From the NCBI GenBank assembly GCA_900542835.1, contig UQPB01000056.1, positions 1-20,183 on the forward strand: DNA of 20,183 bases, written 5' to 3'. The DNA comes from an uncultured Pelosinus sp. Its GTDB lineage: Bacteria; Bacillota; Negativicutes; Sporomusales; Acetonemataceae. Under the pieces are notes generated by a model, which worked only from the letters and a program-made list of their open reading frames with translations, was not told the origin of the DNA and made no database searches. The translations under genes and the position numbers were made by a program. The stretch's first letter is position 1. Each line of letters opens with the position of its first letter. This document shows, in pieces, positions 6,163 through 13,264 of this stretch.

Positions 6163-7368
6163 GTGGTCAAATTCAGCGGTTGTGCGGTGCGTGAACTGAT
6201 TGACTGCAGCGACAATTCCATACTGGCGTTTGATGTGACTTTGTCCGACGGGTCGATTGGCCGGGCCTCTGCTGCCTATGACGGCCATAAGACCGGGAAG
6301 CCGGGTGAAGCACTGGCCCTGGCGCGGGAGCGCACCCGGCGCATGGCCGCCGGTCTGGCTGCTATCGATGTGTTTGACCAGACAGCTGTTGACCGGGTTA
6401 TCGTTGAAGCCGGCGACAGAAGCGGCAGGATTAACGCCGGCCTGGGCTTCTCCCTGGCGGTTGCCAAGGCAGCGGCGGCTTCGCGGCGCCTGCCGTTTGC
6501 CCGCTACATCGGCAACATAACTGATCTGCGGCTGCCACGGCCACTGTTCAGTCTGATACGGGGCGGCGATCCGGTCGGCAATCAACTGGATTTCAGTGAA
6601 TTTATGCTGGTGCCGGCGGCGGCATCCTTTTTGGAGCAGCTACGAATGTGCAGACTGATTTACCGGACTTTACGGCAGCAACTGGCGGCCTGCGGCCGGG
6701 CGGTTTGCGATGCAACCGGCGCCTTCATTCCCCGGCTGCTGGCTGGTGAAGAGGCGTTGGCTCTGCTGCGCAGTGCTATGGAGCAGGCCGGATACCAGCC
6801 GGGCAGACAGGCTGGGCTGGCAATTAACGCCGCTGCCGCAGACTATTTTGTTAATGGCGAGTATAATTTCTGGCGGGAGGGGCGGGTGCACACTCCCGCG
6901 GAATTAATCGCTTATTATTGCCGCCTGGCCGATGATTATTCAGTTGTGGCGATAGAAAACGCAGTGGCGGCTGCCGATGGGCTGGGCTGGCGGCATCTGC
7001 GCCGGCTGGAGGACGGGGTGCAGCTGCTGGGGCAGGAACTGCCGGCTGCAGCCATGGGGATTTTCGCATGCCAGACAAAGCCGGCCTACGGCGTGGTCCT
7101 GTCGCCGGCGGAGGCGGACAGCGTAACCGGGTTGCTCGCAGCTGCTAGGCGGATCCGTAGTGCCGGCTGTGGCTGGGTTGCAAATTTGTCCGGACCTGTT
7201 GATGCCGAGAGTCTTGCCGGCTGCGCCGTAGGGGGGCAGGCCGACGCGATTAAGCTGGGGCCGCCGCTCGGTCACCAGGCTGACGTATGCAATCAGCTGC
7301 TGCGGCTGCAAGCGGTCGGCAGCCCGCCGCAGCAGGTTGCCTGCCGCGGCGGCCAGGCTGGCGGTTAA
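6163..7368 (+). CDS. Enolase-like protein lacking the catalytic residues (probable pseudoenzyme)
   Basis: 401 residues, a little shorter than enolase (about 430), and collinear with it. The N-terminus RELIDCSDNSILAFDVTLSD aligns with RxxLDSRGNPTVEVDV. SEFMLVP (145-151), the EEALALLRSAMEQAGYQPG helix (196-214) and IKLG (363-366) keep the fold. The chemistry is gone. The flexible SGAST loop is replaced by AYDGHK; the catalytic His of GGxHAGN is P137; the GDEGG acids are CDATG; the metal Asp of ALDVAAS is N222; the metal Asp of VGDD is Q291; and the catalytic Lys of IKxNQ appears replaced by L313. E146, E265 and K364 remain. Start is GTG at 6163 after GGGAGGCGG. It cannot be an ordinary glycolytic enolase; a structural, regulatory or moonlighting role, or new chemistry, is possible. 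It ends 3 bases from the convergent HD-GYP gene. Confidence 0.82.
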   Translation: MVKFSGCAVRELIDCSDNSILAFDVTLSDGSIGRASAAYDGHKTGKPGEALALARERTRRMAAGLAAIDVFDQTAVDRVIVEAGDRSGRINAGLGFSLAVAKAAAASRRLPFARYIGNITDLRLPRPLFSLIRGGDPVGNQLDFSEFMLVPAAASFLEQLRMCRLIYRTLRQQLAACGRAVCDATGAFIPRLLAGEEALALLRSAMEQAGYQPGRQAGLAINAAAADYFVNGEYNFWREGRVHTPAELIAYYCRLADDYSVVAIENAVAAADGLGWRHLRRLEDGVQLLGQELPAAAMGIFACQTKPAYGVVLSPAEADSVTGLLAAARRIRSAGCGWVANLSGPVDAESLAGCAVGGQADAIKLGPPLGHQADVCNQLLRLQAVGSPPQQVACRGGQAGG

Positions 7369-7371
7369 GCA

Positions 7372-8217
7372 TTATGGGATTGCGGGGCCGGCTTCTTTGC
7401 GGGGGTGTAAATCGGCAACCAGCTTGACCGTTGGTGCTTGCTGATAAAACAGGTTTGGCCTGGCGGAAGAGTAATCCCGAAGTTTGGCCAGAAAGATCGA
7501 GCCGATATTTTTGTCAAGGCGGTGTCTCATCTCGGCGGTTATGGCCTCGATTGCCATATATGGCGTCAACCGGGAGCGGTAAGTCCGGCCGCCTGTCATT
7601 GCGTCATAGCTGTCGGCAATGGCGATGATTCTCGCAAACAGGGCAATTTTGTTTTTCGGCAGGCCGAGAGGATAGCCGCTGCCGTCCAGACGCTCATGGT
7701 GCTGCAGTACTCCCCGTCTGGCTTCAAGTGAAATGTGCGGCAGCTCTTTCAGCATTTCATAGCCGCAGGCGGCATGCCGCCGGATAACGGCCAGTTCGAC
7801 AGGATCGAGCCTGTCCCGCTTATTGAGAATGGCCAGGGGAACATGCTGTTTGCCAATGTCATGCAACAGCCCGGACAAGACCAGGCTGTTCAATCTATCA
7901 CCGCTAATTCCCAGTTCATGCCCGATCAGGCCGGAAATCACCGCGACATTCAATGAGTGCAGAAAGGTATAGCCGCTGTGGCTGCGCAGCTGTGCCAGCA
8001 GATTGGCTATCCCGGCGTTGAGGAGCAGCTTCAGGCAGATGCCGGCCAACTGGCCAAATTCGTGTGCGTATTTTCTGCCGGCAGCCGCAGAGGTAAAAGC
8101 GGTGACTGCCGCTTCGACAGTCTGCCGCTGCATTTCCGAGTGCAGCCGGGCCGGCTCTGCTCCCAGATCAATTTCGCATTGCTTCAAGGCTTCCCGGTAG
8201 CTTTGTTCCAATAGCAT
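7372..8217 (-). CDS. HD-GYP domain protein, probable cyclic-di-GMP phosphodiesterase
   Basis: Cytoplasmic protein of 281 residues that probably hydrolyses c-di-GMP. Residues 1-80 are a helical N-terminal region without a recognised sensor domain. The HD-GYP domain spans about 83-255: HSLNVA (H87), LLHDIGK (H119, D120), HHERLDGSGYP (173-183) with an intact GYP motif, and IADSYDAMT (201-208). All expected metal ligands appear present, so activity is likely. The ATG at 8217 has GGAGG about 10 bases upstream. There is no receiver domain, so control may be transcriptional or through the N-terminal region. It lies behind the PAS-PucR regulator on the same strand but is separated from it by a strong terminator. 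The next gene to the right of that regulator is under a c-di-GMP riboswitch. Confidence 0.93.
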   Translation of the reverse strand: MLLEQSYREALKQCEIDLGAEPARLHSEMQRQTVEAAVTAFTSAAAGRKYAHEFGQLAGICLKLLLNAGIANLLAQLRSHSGYTFLHSLNVAVISGLIGHELGISGDRLNSLVLSGLLHDIGKQHVPLAILNKRDRLDPVELAVIRRHAACGYEMLKELPHISLEARRGVLQHHERLDGSGYPLGLPKNKIALFARIIAIADSYDAMTGGRTYRSRLTPYMAIEAITAEMRHRLDKNIGSIFLAKLRDYSSARPNLFYQQAPTVKLVADLHPRKEAGPAIP

Positions 8218-8262
8218 AGCGCTCGCGCCTCCAAAATCGCAGGATTGTTGAAGTGAAGCCGA

Positions 8263-8292
8263 ATTTTGCTGATTAGTGTAATTTTCAGCAAA
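8263..8292 (-). promoter_or_regulatory. Possible promoter and inverted repeat upstream of the HD-GYP gene
   Basis: On the minus strand TTGCTG (8291-8286), a 17-base spacer and CAAAAT (8268-8263) could be a weak sigma-A promoter. The -35 lies in an inverted repeat TTTGCTGA (8265-8272) / TCAGCAAA (8285-8292), which may be an operator. Confidence 0.35.
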
Positions 8293-8334
8293 GCAGTGCG
8301 GAAATCATTTCCTTGTGCGGATAAGTTTTACGAA

Positions 8335-8383
8335 AAAGCCGCGCCTGTTATTATCTGGAATGGATAATGACAGGCGCGGCTTT
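8335..8383 (-). terminator. Terminator of the PAS-PucR regulator gene
   Basis: A long stem AAAGCCGCGCCTGTTATTATC (8335-8355) pairs with 8363-8383 with a single mismatch, around loop TGGAATG. Read on the minus strand it ends in a T-run (GGCTTTTTCG). It separates the regulator gene from the HD-GYP gene downstream. Confidence 0.88.
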
Positions 8384-8409
8384 AGTATTCTGGCAAGGGA
8401 AGCATTTAT

Positions 8410-8422
8410 CTGACAGACTCGC
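8410..8422. repeat. 13-bp direct repeat, copy 1
   Basis: CTGACAGACTCGC occurs here, just beyond the 3' end of the PAS-PucR gene, and again at 10218-10230 upstream of it, in the same orientation. This may be chance. Confidence 0.3.
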
Positions 8423-8437
8423 TTAATCAGCGCTTAC

Positions 8438-9976
8438 CTAAAGTCGTTCCCGCAGTTGTTTCAGCTTCAGGGCAACAGCCAGGTTCAGCCGTTGTTCCGG
8501 GTCGTCGATTTCCAGCTGCAGCAGGCGTTTAATCCGTATTTTACGAAAGGCGAGGGTTTTGGGATGGATATGCAGCCTGGCAGCCATCGCGTTCATCGAA
8601 TCGCCGGAGATAATTTCCTGCAGCGTCATCAACCATTCCTCATTTCGTGAAGACGGATTCTCCAGCAAAGGCCCGAGATAGTCCTGGATAAAAGCCAGGC
8701 CGGCTGCGGATGCCGCCTGATCAATCAACAGGCGGTTAACGCCCAGATCGCGCCAGTAGTGGATCCGCTTTTGCGGATGAAAGACCGGACCGATTCGGAC
8801 CGCCTCGCCTGATTGCCGGTAGACTGTTTTGATTTCGCAATGGGCGGCGGAGACACCGACCACATACTCAACGCCGCGAAACACATCCTTGATGATCGTT
8901 TCGATTTTTTCCACCCAGGCGGCATCGTCAGGCAGCGCCTTTGTCCGCCCTTTTCTGGCGGGAGGATGCAGCACCACCAGTCCGTGATCGGCATGCCACG
9001 ACAGTCCGCCAATCCGGGAGCGGATCAGGCTGATTGCCGTATCAAGCCAGGCCTGCCACTCTTCCGGGTCCTGACGGACTGCTTTCAGACGCTCGTCGGC
9101 GGTATCGAGCGCGACGGTGCAGCAGATCAGCGGCGGCTCCAGCGGGCAGCCAAGATCTTCCGAAAGGCTGAAAAAAGCGGCCTCGCTGATCCGGTTTTCA
9201 ATAACCTCTTCCAGCATTTTATCACAACGCCGCTTCTCGTAGGTTGTTTTGGCCAATGCTTCCGCCCGCCGTCTTGCCGTAATGTCGATACCGACTGCGA
9301 CAATGCTGGCAGAACCGGTGGCCTTATCGATTTGCAGCCGGTTGATCCATTCCACCCAGGCTCTGCGTCCGTCACGTTTGACAACTTCGCAGATCAGCTG
9401 CTGATTATTGGCGGAATCTTTAAAAAGTTTCTGGTAATAGCGCCACAGATTACGGCCTGTGCTCTCAAACTCCGGCAGCAGCGTATCTTTCAACAGACGG
9501 TTGATCAGTTCCGAAGGCTTATAGCCGAAGTAGCCGGAGCCAAATTCGTTGACAAACAGGATCCGTCCCGCTTCATCAATATTCATAATAATAATCTGCG
9601 CGTCTTTAATAATGTCGCGATAGCGTTTTTCGCTTTGCCGCAGTTCTTTAGCAGCAGCAATCAGGTTGACAACACATTTTTTTCCTTTAAAGACGCTGTA
9701 TTCCGCAAAAATACGGCAGGAGACGATTTCGCCGGTCTTCGCCGTGATAGCGGCTGTGAAGTTTTCTGCTCTGCCCTCGCTGTTGATGATAGCCGCAAGC
9801 GTCTCGCGTTCGGCGGGGCAGGACCAGATTGCCGGGCTGCCGGCTGCGGTGCCCAGAATATCTTCGCGCATATAGCCAAAGGTGGCCAGAAACGTGTCGT
9901 TAATCGCTAAAATACGATCATACGTCAGGGAAGTAACCATGACAGCAAGGCATGTGATATTTAAAATCTGCTGCAC
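8438..9976 (-). CDS. PAS-PAS-PucR type transcriptional regulator
   Basis: Sensory transcription regulator of 512 residues, cytoplasmic. Two PAS domains are visible: residues about 1-105 (RILAINDTFLATFGYMREDI) and about 112-232 (YRDIIKDAQIIIMNIDEAGR, then NRLQIDK and VGIDITARRRAE, the classical PAS-PAC end). Residues about 250-430 form a degenerate cyclase-like module as in CdaR/PucR proteins. The C-terminal 60 residues (MNAMAARLHIHPKTLAFRKI, then RLNLAVALKLKQL) are the PucR-type HTH_30. PucR/CdaR members activate catabolic genes, but this PAS architecture suggests sensing of redox state or a small molecule. The start is a GTG at 9976, with AGAGGG 12 bases upstream, a slightly long spacing. 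Two palindromes lie 100-170 bases upstream and may be its sites. Confidence 0.88.
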   Translation of the reverse strand: MQQILNITCLAVMVTSLTYDRILAINDTFLATFGYMREDILGTAAGSPAIWSCPAERETLAAIINSEGRAENFTAAITAKTGEIVSCRIFAEYSVFKGKKCVVNLIAAAKELRQSEKRYRDIIKDAQIIIMNIDEAGRILFVNEFGSGYFGYKPSELINRLLKDTLLPEFESTGRNLWRYYQKLFKDSANNQQLICEVVKRDGRRAWVEWINRLQIDKATGSASIVAVGIDITARRRAEALAKTTYEKRRCDKMLEEVIENRISEAAFFSLSEDLGCPLEPPLICCTVALDTADERLKAVRQDPEEWQAWLDTAISLIRSRIGGLSWHADHGLVVLHPPARKGRTKALPDDAAWVEKIETIIKDVFRGVEYVVGVSAAHCEIKTVYRQSGEAVRIGPVFHPQKRIHYWRDLGVNRLLIDQAASAAGLAFIQDYLGPLLENPSSRNEEWLMTLQEIISGDSMNAMAARLHIHPKTLAFRKIRIKRLLQLEIDDPEQRLNLAVALKLKQLRERL

Positions 9977-10080
9977 CGACTGTATCGACCCTCTTTTCCG
10001 GATTCTTTCATTCAGGGGGAAACTAACACGCTTATGTCAGACTGTAATCGGGTGCGCAAGATCATTTTTTAACTGTTATC

Positions 10081-10103
10081 GGTTCATGTATTCCACATGA
10101 ACC
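10081..10103. promoter_or_regulatory. Perfect 9-bp palindrome upstream of the PAS-PucR gene
   Basis: GGTTCATGT and ACATGAACC flank ATTCC. The palindrome is framed by TTTTTTA (10065-10071) and TAAAAAA (10104-10110), which can extend it as a stem with an internal bulge. It may be an operator of the regulator or a terminator-like hairpin. Confidence 0.5.
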
Positions 10104-10130
10104 TAAAAAATCATTCGCCCATAAGGATAA

Positions 10131-10147
10131 TTTTTCCCGCGGAAAAA
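10131..10147. promoter_or_regulatory. Second palindrome in the regulator/chemoreceptor divergent region
   Basis: TTTTTCC and GGAAAAA flank CGC, an exact dyad 28 bases from the one at 10081. Its function is unknown. The whole 566-base gap (9977-10542) holds these palindromes, the 13-bp repeat, a promoter, the riboswitch and its terminator; I see no gene in it. Confidence 0.35.
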
Positions 10148-10217
10148 GCTTTTGCGTTATCTCTCCAGGATAACCATAAAACAGCATTATACCCGGGTTA
10201 GCGACAAGCCTGACTAA

Positions 10218-10230
10218 CTGACAGACTCGC
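10218..10230. repeat. 13-bp direct repeat, copy 2
   Basis: CTGACAGACTCGC, identical to 8410-8422. The pair brackets the PAS-PucR gene and its upstream region. Confidence 0.3.
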
Positions 10231-10263
10231 CGAAGAATGCCGCTGGCCGCCTCCGATATCCGA

Positions 10264-10293
10264 TTGACTAAATATGGCAGGATGTGCTAAACT
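10264..10293 (+). promoter_or_regulatory. Candidate sigma-A promoter of the riboswitch-chemoreceptor transcript
   Basis: TTGACT (10264-10269), an 18-base spacer and TAAACT (10288-10293). Transcription would begin at about 10300, just before the riboswitch aptamer. Confidence 0.6.
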
Positions 10294-10310
10294 TATGTTA
10301 AGAAAATAGC

Positions 10311-10398
10311 TGAAGCGAGCGGCAAACTTATTGAAAGATAGGGACGCAAAGCCATGGGTCTAACGGATGATTTCCTATGATTGCCAGGTTGCTGTCAT
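10311..10398 (+). promoter_or_regulatory. Cyclic-di-GMP-I (GEMM-I) riboswitch aptamer
   Basis: The conserved core is present in order: GGCAAAC (10321-10327), a stem capped by the GAAA tetraloop (10333-10336), GGGACGCAAAGCC (10340-10352), GGGTCTAAC (10356-10364) with the tetraloop receptor side, and ATTGCCAGGTTGC (10380-10392) closing the second stem and P1. These match the GEMM-I consensus, which binds c-di-GMP through the junction of the two helices. The aptamer is followed by an intrinsic terminator and then the chemoreceptor gene, so it most likely controls transcription elongation. GCCAG (10383-10387) can pair with CTGGC (10414-10418) in the terminator, which would make binding favour termination (an off-switch); that direction is inferred. 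Confidence 0.93.
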
Positions 10399-10404
10399 TG
10401 AATG

Positions 10405-10432
10405 AAACAGGCACTGGCCTGTTCTTTTTTTT
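10405..10432 (+). terminator. Intrinsic terminator acting as riboswitch expression platform
   Basis: A 7-bp stem AACAGGC/GCCTGTT (10406-10412 with 10417-10423) with loop ACTG is followed by C and eight T. It stands 7 bases beyond the aptamer and 110 bases before the chemoreceptor start, the right place for riboswitch-controlled attenuation. Confidence 0.9.
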
Positions 10433-10542
10433 GAATCGGGGTGATGCCGGCTTAGCAGCGGAATGATGCTGCAAAGAGAAAATGGATTAGATATATCCGG
10501 GAATCGCTGCTGTGGTGGTTTCCGGCGTAAAGGGGTGGTTGG

Positions 10543-12570
10543 ATGAACGTCAATAGTGTTCAAAAACGGTTGCTGCTCTATGTTCTGCCGCTGATTCTCC
10601 TGATGCTTAGCGTTTTGTCCGGAGCCGGCTACTACATTGCCCGGCAGTCGCTGACGGAAAGCGTCAACGACGCCGCTGCGGCTGTCGGAACTGATTACGC
10701 GAACCGGCTGCAGAGCAATATGCGGGAAATGATGATTCAACTGGAGGACATGGCCAATTTGCCGGCTGTCCAAAGTGGTGATGCTGCCGCCACGGTCGCA
10801 GCCATGGCAGAAATTCAGAAAAAAATCGGTTTTGAAACCGTGTTGCGGATCGCTCCGGATGGAGCGGCGCTGCGCTCCGATGGCAGCAGCGGCCAATATC
10901 GCGACCGGGAGTATTTCCAGAAAGTGCTCAGCACCGGCAAAGCCTATGTTTCCGAGCCGTTACTGTCGCGGGCAACCGGAAAAATGTCGGTGTTTCTGGC
11001 GGTGCCAATCAGCTACAACGGCCAACTGGCAGGCGTAGCCGGCGGGACATATTCTCTGGAAAAGATGACGGATCTGATTAAAAATCTGAAATTTCTGGAA
11101 AGCGGATACGGCCTGATTGCCGACGATTCCGGGCTGATTATTGCTCATCCCCGGAATGCGTCGATAATCGGCAAACTATCGATGACGGAAAAGAAATTGA
11201 ATCCGGAGCTGAAAATGCAGTCAACAGAACTGGACGAGCGGATGATTGCGCTGTTTAGTGAAGCTGCCAGCACCGGAAATCAGACTCACGGCTTTTATGT
11301 CTTTGCCGATGGAATCGAACGCGATGGTATTTTTACTCCTGTTGACCTGCCCGGCGGACAGCGCTGGATTATGACGGTAACGGCGCCGGCAGCCGAGGCC
11401 ACGCGCGGCACCGATACCCTGGCCAGAACGATGCTGGTGCTCTCCCTGCTCAGCCTGGTAATTGCCGTAGCGGCCGTTATTTTTATCGCCAGGCAGTTTA
11501 CCCGCCCAATCACGCAGCTGCGTGACCAATGTCTGCTGCTGGCTGACGGCGATTTGCGGCAACAGGGAGAGACCGGTATGGCTGACGATGAAATTGGCCA
11601 ACTGGCGCAGGGCTTTGCCAAAATGCGAACAAATTTGCGGCAATTGGTTAGAACCGTTTTGTCGCAGTCGGAGCAGTTAGCGGCTTCCAGCGAACAATTG
11701 ACTGCCAGCGCCGATCAGTCGGCCCTGGCGGCAAATCAAATTGCTCAATCCATTACCGATGTGGCGGCAGGGGCGGCTCAACAGTTAACCGCGTCCGGTG
11801 AAACCAGCAATACAGTTGAACGGATTTCGGCTAAAATTCGTCAGGTTGCAGCCAACAGCGGTGCAGTAGCCGATCAGTCAGCGCAGGCAGCCGTCAAGGC
11901 CGCCGATGGCAGCCGGTCGGTTGAGCAGGCGATCCGCCAGATGAGCCAGATTGAACAGACGGTTAATGGTTCAGCCAAAGTGGTTGCCGAACTGGGAGAA
12001 CGCTCAAAAGAGATCGGGCAGATCGTGGATACGATATCCGGTATTGCCGGGCAGACAAACCTGCTGGCTTTAAACGCGGCTATCGAGGCCGCCCGGGCCG
12101 GCGAGCAAGGCCGCGGCTTCGCCGTTGTGGCGGAAGAAGTGCGGACACTGGCGGAGCAGTCCCAGGAAGCGGCCAAACAGATCGGTGCTTTGATCGGTTC
12201 CATTCAAAACGAGACGGCCAAGGCGGTGCTGGCGATGAATGACGGCACCAGAGAGGTGAAACTGGGAGCAGAGGTTGTCGACGCCGCTGGCAAAGCTTTT
12301 CAGGATATCGTTACCCTGGTGGACCGCGTGTCCAAGCAGACCGGGGAGAATGCCGCTGCTGTCGCTCAAATGGCCGGCGATAGCCAGCAAATTGTAAAAG
12401 CGGTGCAGCAGATTGATCTTCTGAGCAAAAAGGCGGCCGCCGAGGCGGAGACCGTGTCAGCGGCGACGCAGGAGCAATCGGCATCTATGGAAGAAATCGC
12501 ATCCTCCAGCCAGAGCCTGGCCCATTTAGCGACAGAGCTTCAGGCGGCGGTCAGTAAATTTCAGGTCTAA
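10543..12570 (+). CDS. Transmembrane methyl-accepting chemotaxis protein with dCache sensor
   Basis: Inner-membrane chemoreceptor of 675 residues. TM1 is at about 10-33, an external sensor at 34-290 has the features of a double Cache domain (DREYFQKVLSTGKAYVSEPL, FLAVPI), and TM2 is at about 297-316. A HAMP domain follows at 317-370 (TRPITQLRDQ, DEIGQLAQGF). The cytoplasmic coiled coil has its tip at about 490-540 (NLLALNAAIEAARAGEQGRG, VVAEEVRTLAEQS), the site contacting CheA/CheW. dCache sensors bind amino acids, organic acids and similar ligands; the one here is unknown. The ATG has AAAGGGGTGG upstream. Expression is probably set by the c-di-GMP riboswitch and terminator in its leader. Its TAA overlaps the stop codon of the convergent GNAT gene. 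Confidence 0.95.
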   Translation: MNVNSVQKRLLLYVLPLILLMLSVLSGAGYYIARQSLTESVNDAAAAVGTDYANRLQSNMREMMIQLEDMANLPAVQSGDAAATVAAMAEIQKKIGFETVLRIAPDGAALRSDGSSGQYRDREYFQKVLSTGKAYVSEPLLSRATGKMSVFLAVPISYNGQLAGVAGGTYSLEKMTDLIKNLKFLESGYGLIADDSGLIIAHPRNASIIGKLSMTEKKLNPELKMQSTELDERMIALFSEAASTGNQTHGFYVFADGIERDGIFTPVDLPGGQRWIMTVTAPAAEATRGTDTLARTMLVLSLLSLVIAVAAVIFIARQFTRPITQLRDQCLLLADGDLRQQGETGMADDEIGQLAQGFAKMRTNLRQLVRTVLSQSEQLAASSEQLTASADQSALAANQIAQSITDVAAGAAQQLTASGETSNTVERISAKIRQVAANSGAVADQSAQAAVKAADGSRSVEQAIRQMSQIEQTVNGSAKVVAELGERSKEIGQIVDTISGIAGQTNLLALNAAIEAARAGEQGRGFAVVAEEVRTLAEQSQEAAKQIGALIGSIQNETAKAVLAMNDGTREVKLGAEVVDAAGKAFQDIVTLVDRVSKQTGENAAAVAQMAGDSQQIVKAVQQIDLLSKKAAAEAETVSAATQEQSASMEEIASSSQSLAHLATELQAAVSKFQV

Positions 12571-13064
12571 ACGGTCAGTGGCAGCGTCATATCATACCAG
12601 ACTGCGCCTCCGTGCACAGACTGGGAAACGCCATTGTTGACAAAGCCGAACCGCTCATAGTACGGTACCAACTGCTGCTTGCAGGTAAGAATGATTGTGT
12701 GCCGTCCGGCGTTTTGCGCTGCATCGATAAAATGACGCAGCAGGCGGGCGGCAATGCCTTGCCGGCGATAGGCGGGAAGTACATCCAGACCGAATACCGC
12801 TTGATGGGGGCCGCAAGCCAGGTGCCGCCCGGTATTTTCGAACAAGTCGTCGCTGATTGTCGGACTGTCAGTTACGCAGCCGTTAATAAAACCGATTATC
12901 TCACCGCCGGCGTGGGCGACAAAAAAATTGGCGGGAAAAACAGCAATTCTTTCCTGAATCGTTTTTAGACCGGCTGCTTCCGCTGCCGGAAAGCAAACTG
13001 CCTCAATGGCGGCAATGGCAGAGGCATCCTGCAGCCGGGCTTGGCGAATGGAAATATGCGGCAT
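12567..13064 (-). CDS. GNAT family N-acetyltransferase
   Basis: Acetyl-CoA dependent acetyltransferase of 165 residues, cytoplasmic. Motif A is visible in VFGLDVLPAYRRQGIAARLL, with the RRQGIA pyrophosphate loop, followed by the motif B region IILTCKQQLVPYYERFGF. The N-terminus (ISIRQARLQDASAIAAIEAV) is the usual first strand and helix. The acceptor substrate cannot be read from the sequence. I chose the ATG at 13064 because GGAAGGAG lies 6 bases upstream; the frame stays open 12 codons further. The stop TAG (12569-12567) shares two bases with the TAA of the convergent chemoreceptor gene, leaving no room for a terminator between them. Confidence 0.9.
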   Translation of the reverse strand: MPHISIRQARLQDASAIAAIEAVCFPAAEAAGLKTIQERIAVFPANFFVAHAGGEIIGFINGCVTDSPTISDDLFENTGRHLACGPHQAVFGLDVLPAYRRQGIAARLLRHFIDAAQNAGRHTIILTCKQQLVPYYERFGFVNNGVSQSVHGGAVWYDMTLPLTV

Positions 13065-13101
13065 TTTATTCTCCTTCCTGAGGCAATGGTAACCCGTCAA
13101 G

Positions 13102-13144
13102 CCTAAAGCGGAAAAAACTGGCTGCCAGTTTTCGCTGGATTAGG
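13102..13144. promoter_or_regulatory. Interrupted 18-bp hairpin in the GNAT leader
   Basis: Three stem segments pair in register: CCTAA/TTAGG (13102-13106, 13140-13144), AGCG/CGCT (13107-13110, 13133-13136) and AAAACTGGC/GCCAGTTTT (13114-13122, 13124-13132). They are separated by 3-base bulges on opposite sides. The hairpin falls between the candidate GNAT promoter and its start codon, so it would be in the 5' untranslated RNA of that gene. It could be a regulatory stem or an operator. Confidence 0.45.
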
Positions 13145-13180
13145 TTTGCCGGGGAAGTGGTGCTCTCAGAGACCTGATTT

Positions 13181-13189
13181 ATTATACCA
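13181..13189 (-). promoter_or_regulatory. Extended -10 promoter of the GNAT gene
   Basis: On the minus strand TGGTATAAT (13189-13181) is a TGn extended -10 with a perfect TATAAT. No good -35 is visible. For the divergent ubiX gene the region 13200-13250 is AT-rich, but I could not settle on a promoter. Confidence 0.6.
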
Positions 13190-13264
13190 TGCCGCTTTTA
13201 AGAGTACAGTCGCAAAAATTAATTTAAATAATCCATTTATATACAGTTGCGCAGGAGGAAAAGC

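Noticed and set aside
7369..7371. Hidden terminator between the convergent enolase-like and HD-GYP genes
   Set aside because: Only 3 bases separate the two stop codons, and I saw no clear hairpin with a T-run at this junction.
8813..9910. 365-codon plus-strand open frame opposite the PAS-PucR gene
   Set aside because: The minus-strand frame has clear PAS and HTH motifs; the plus-strand translation has none and is an antisense shadow.
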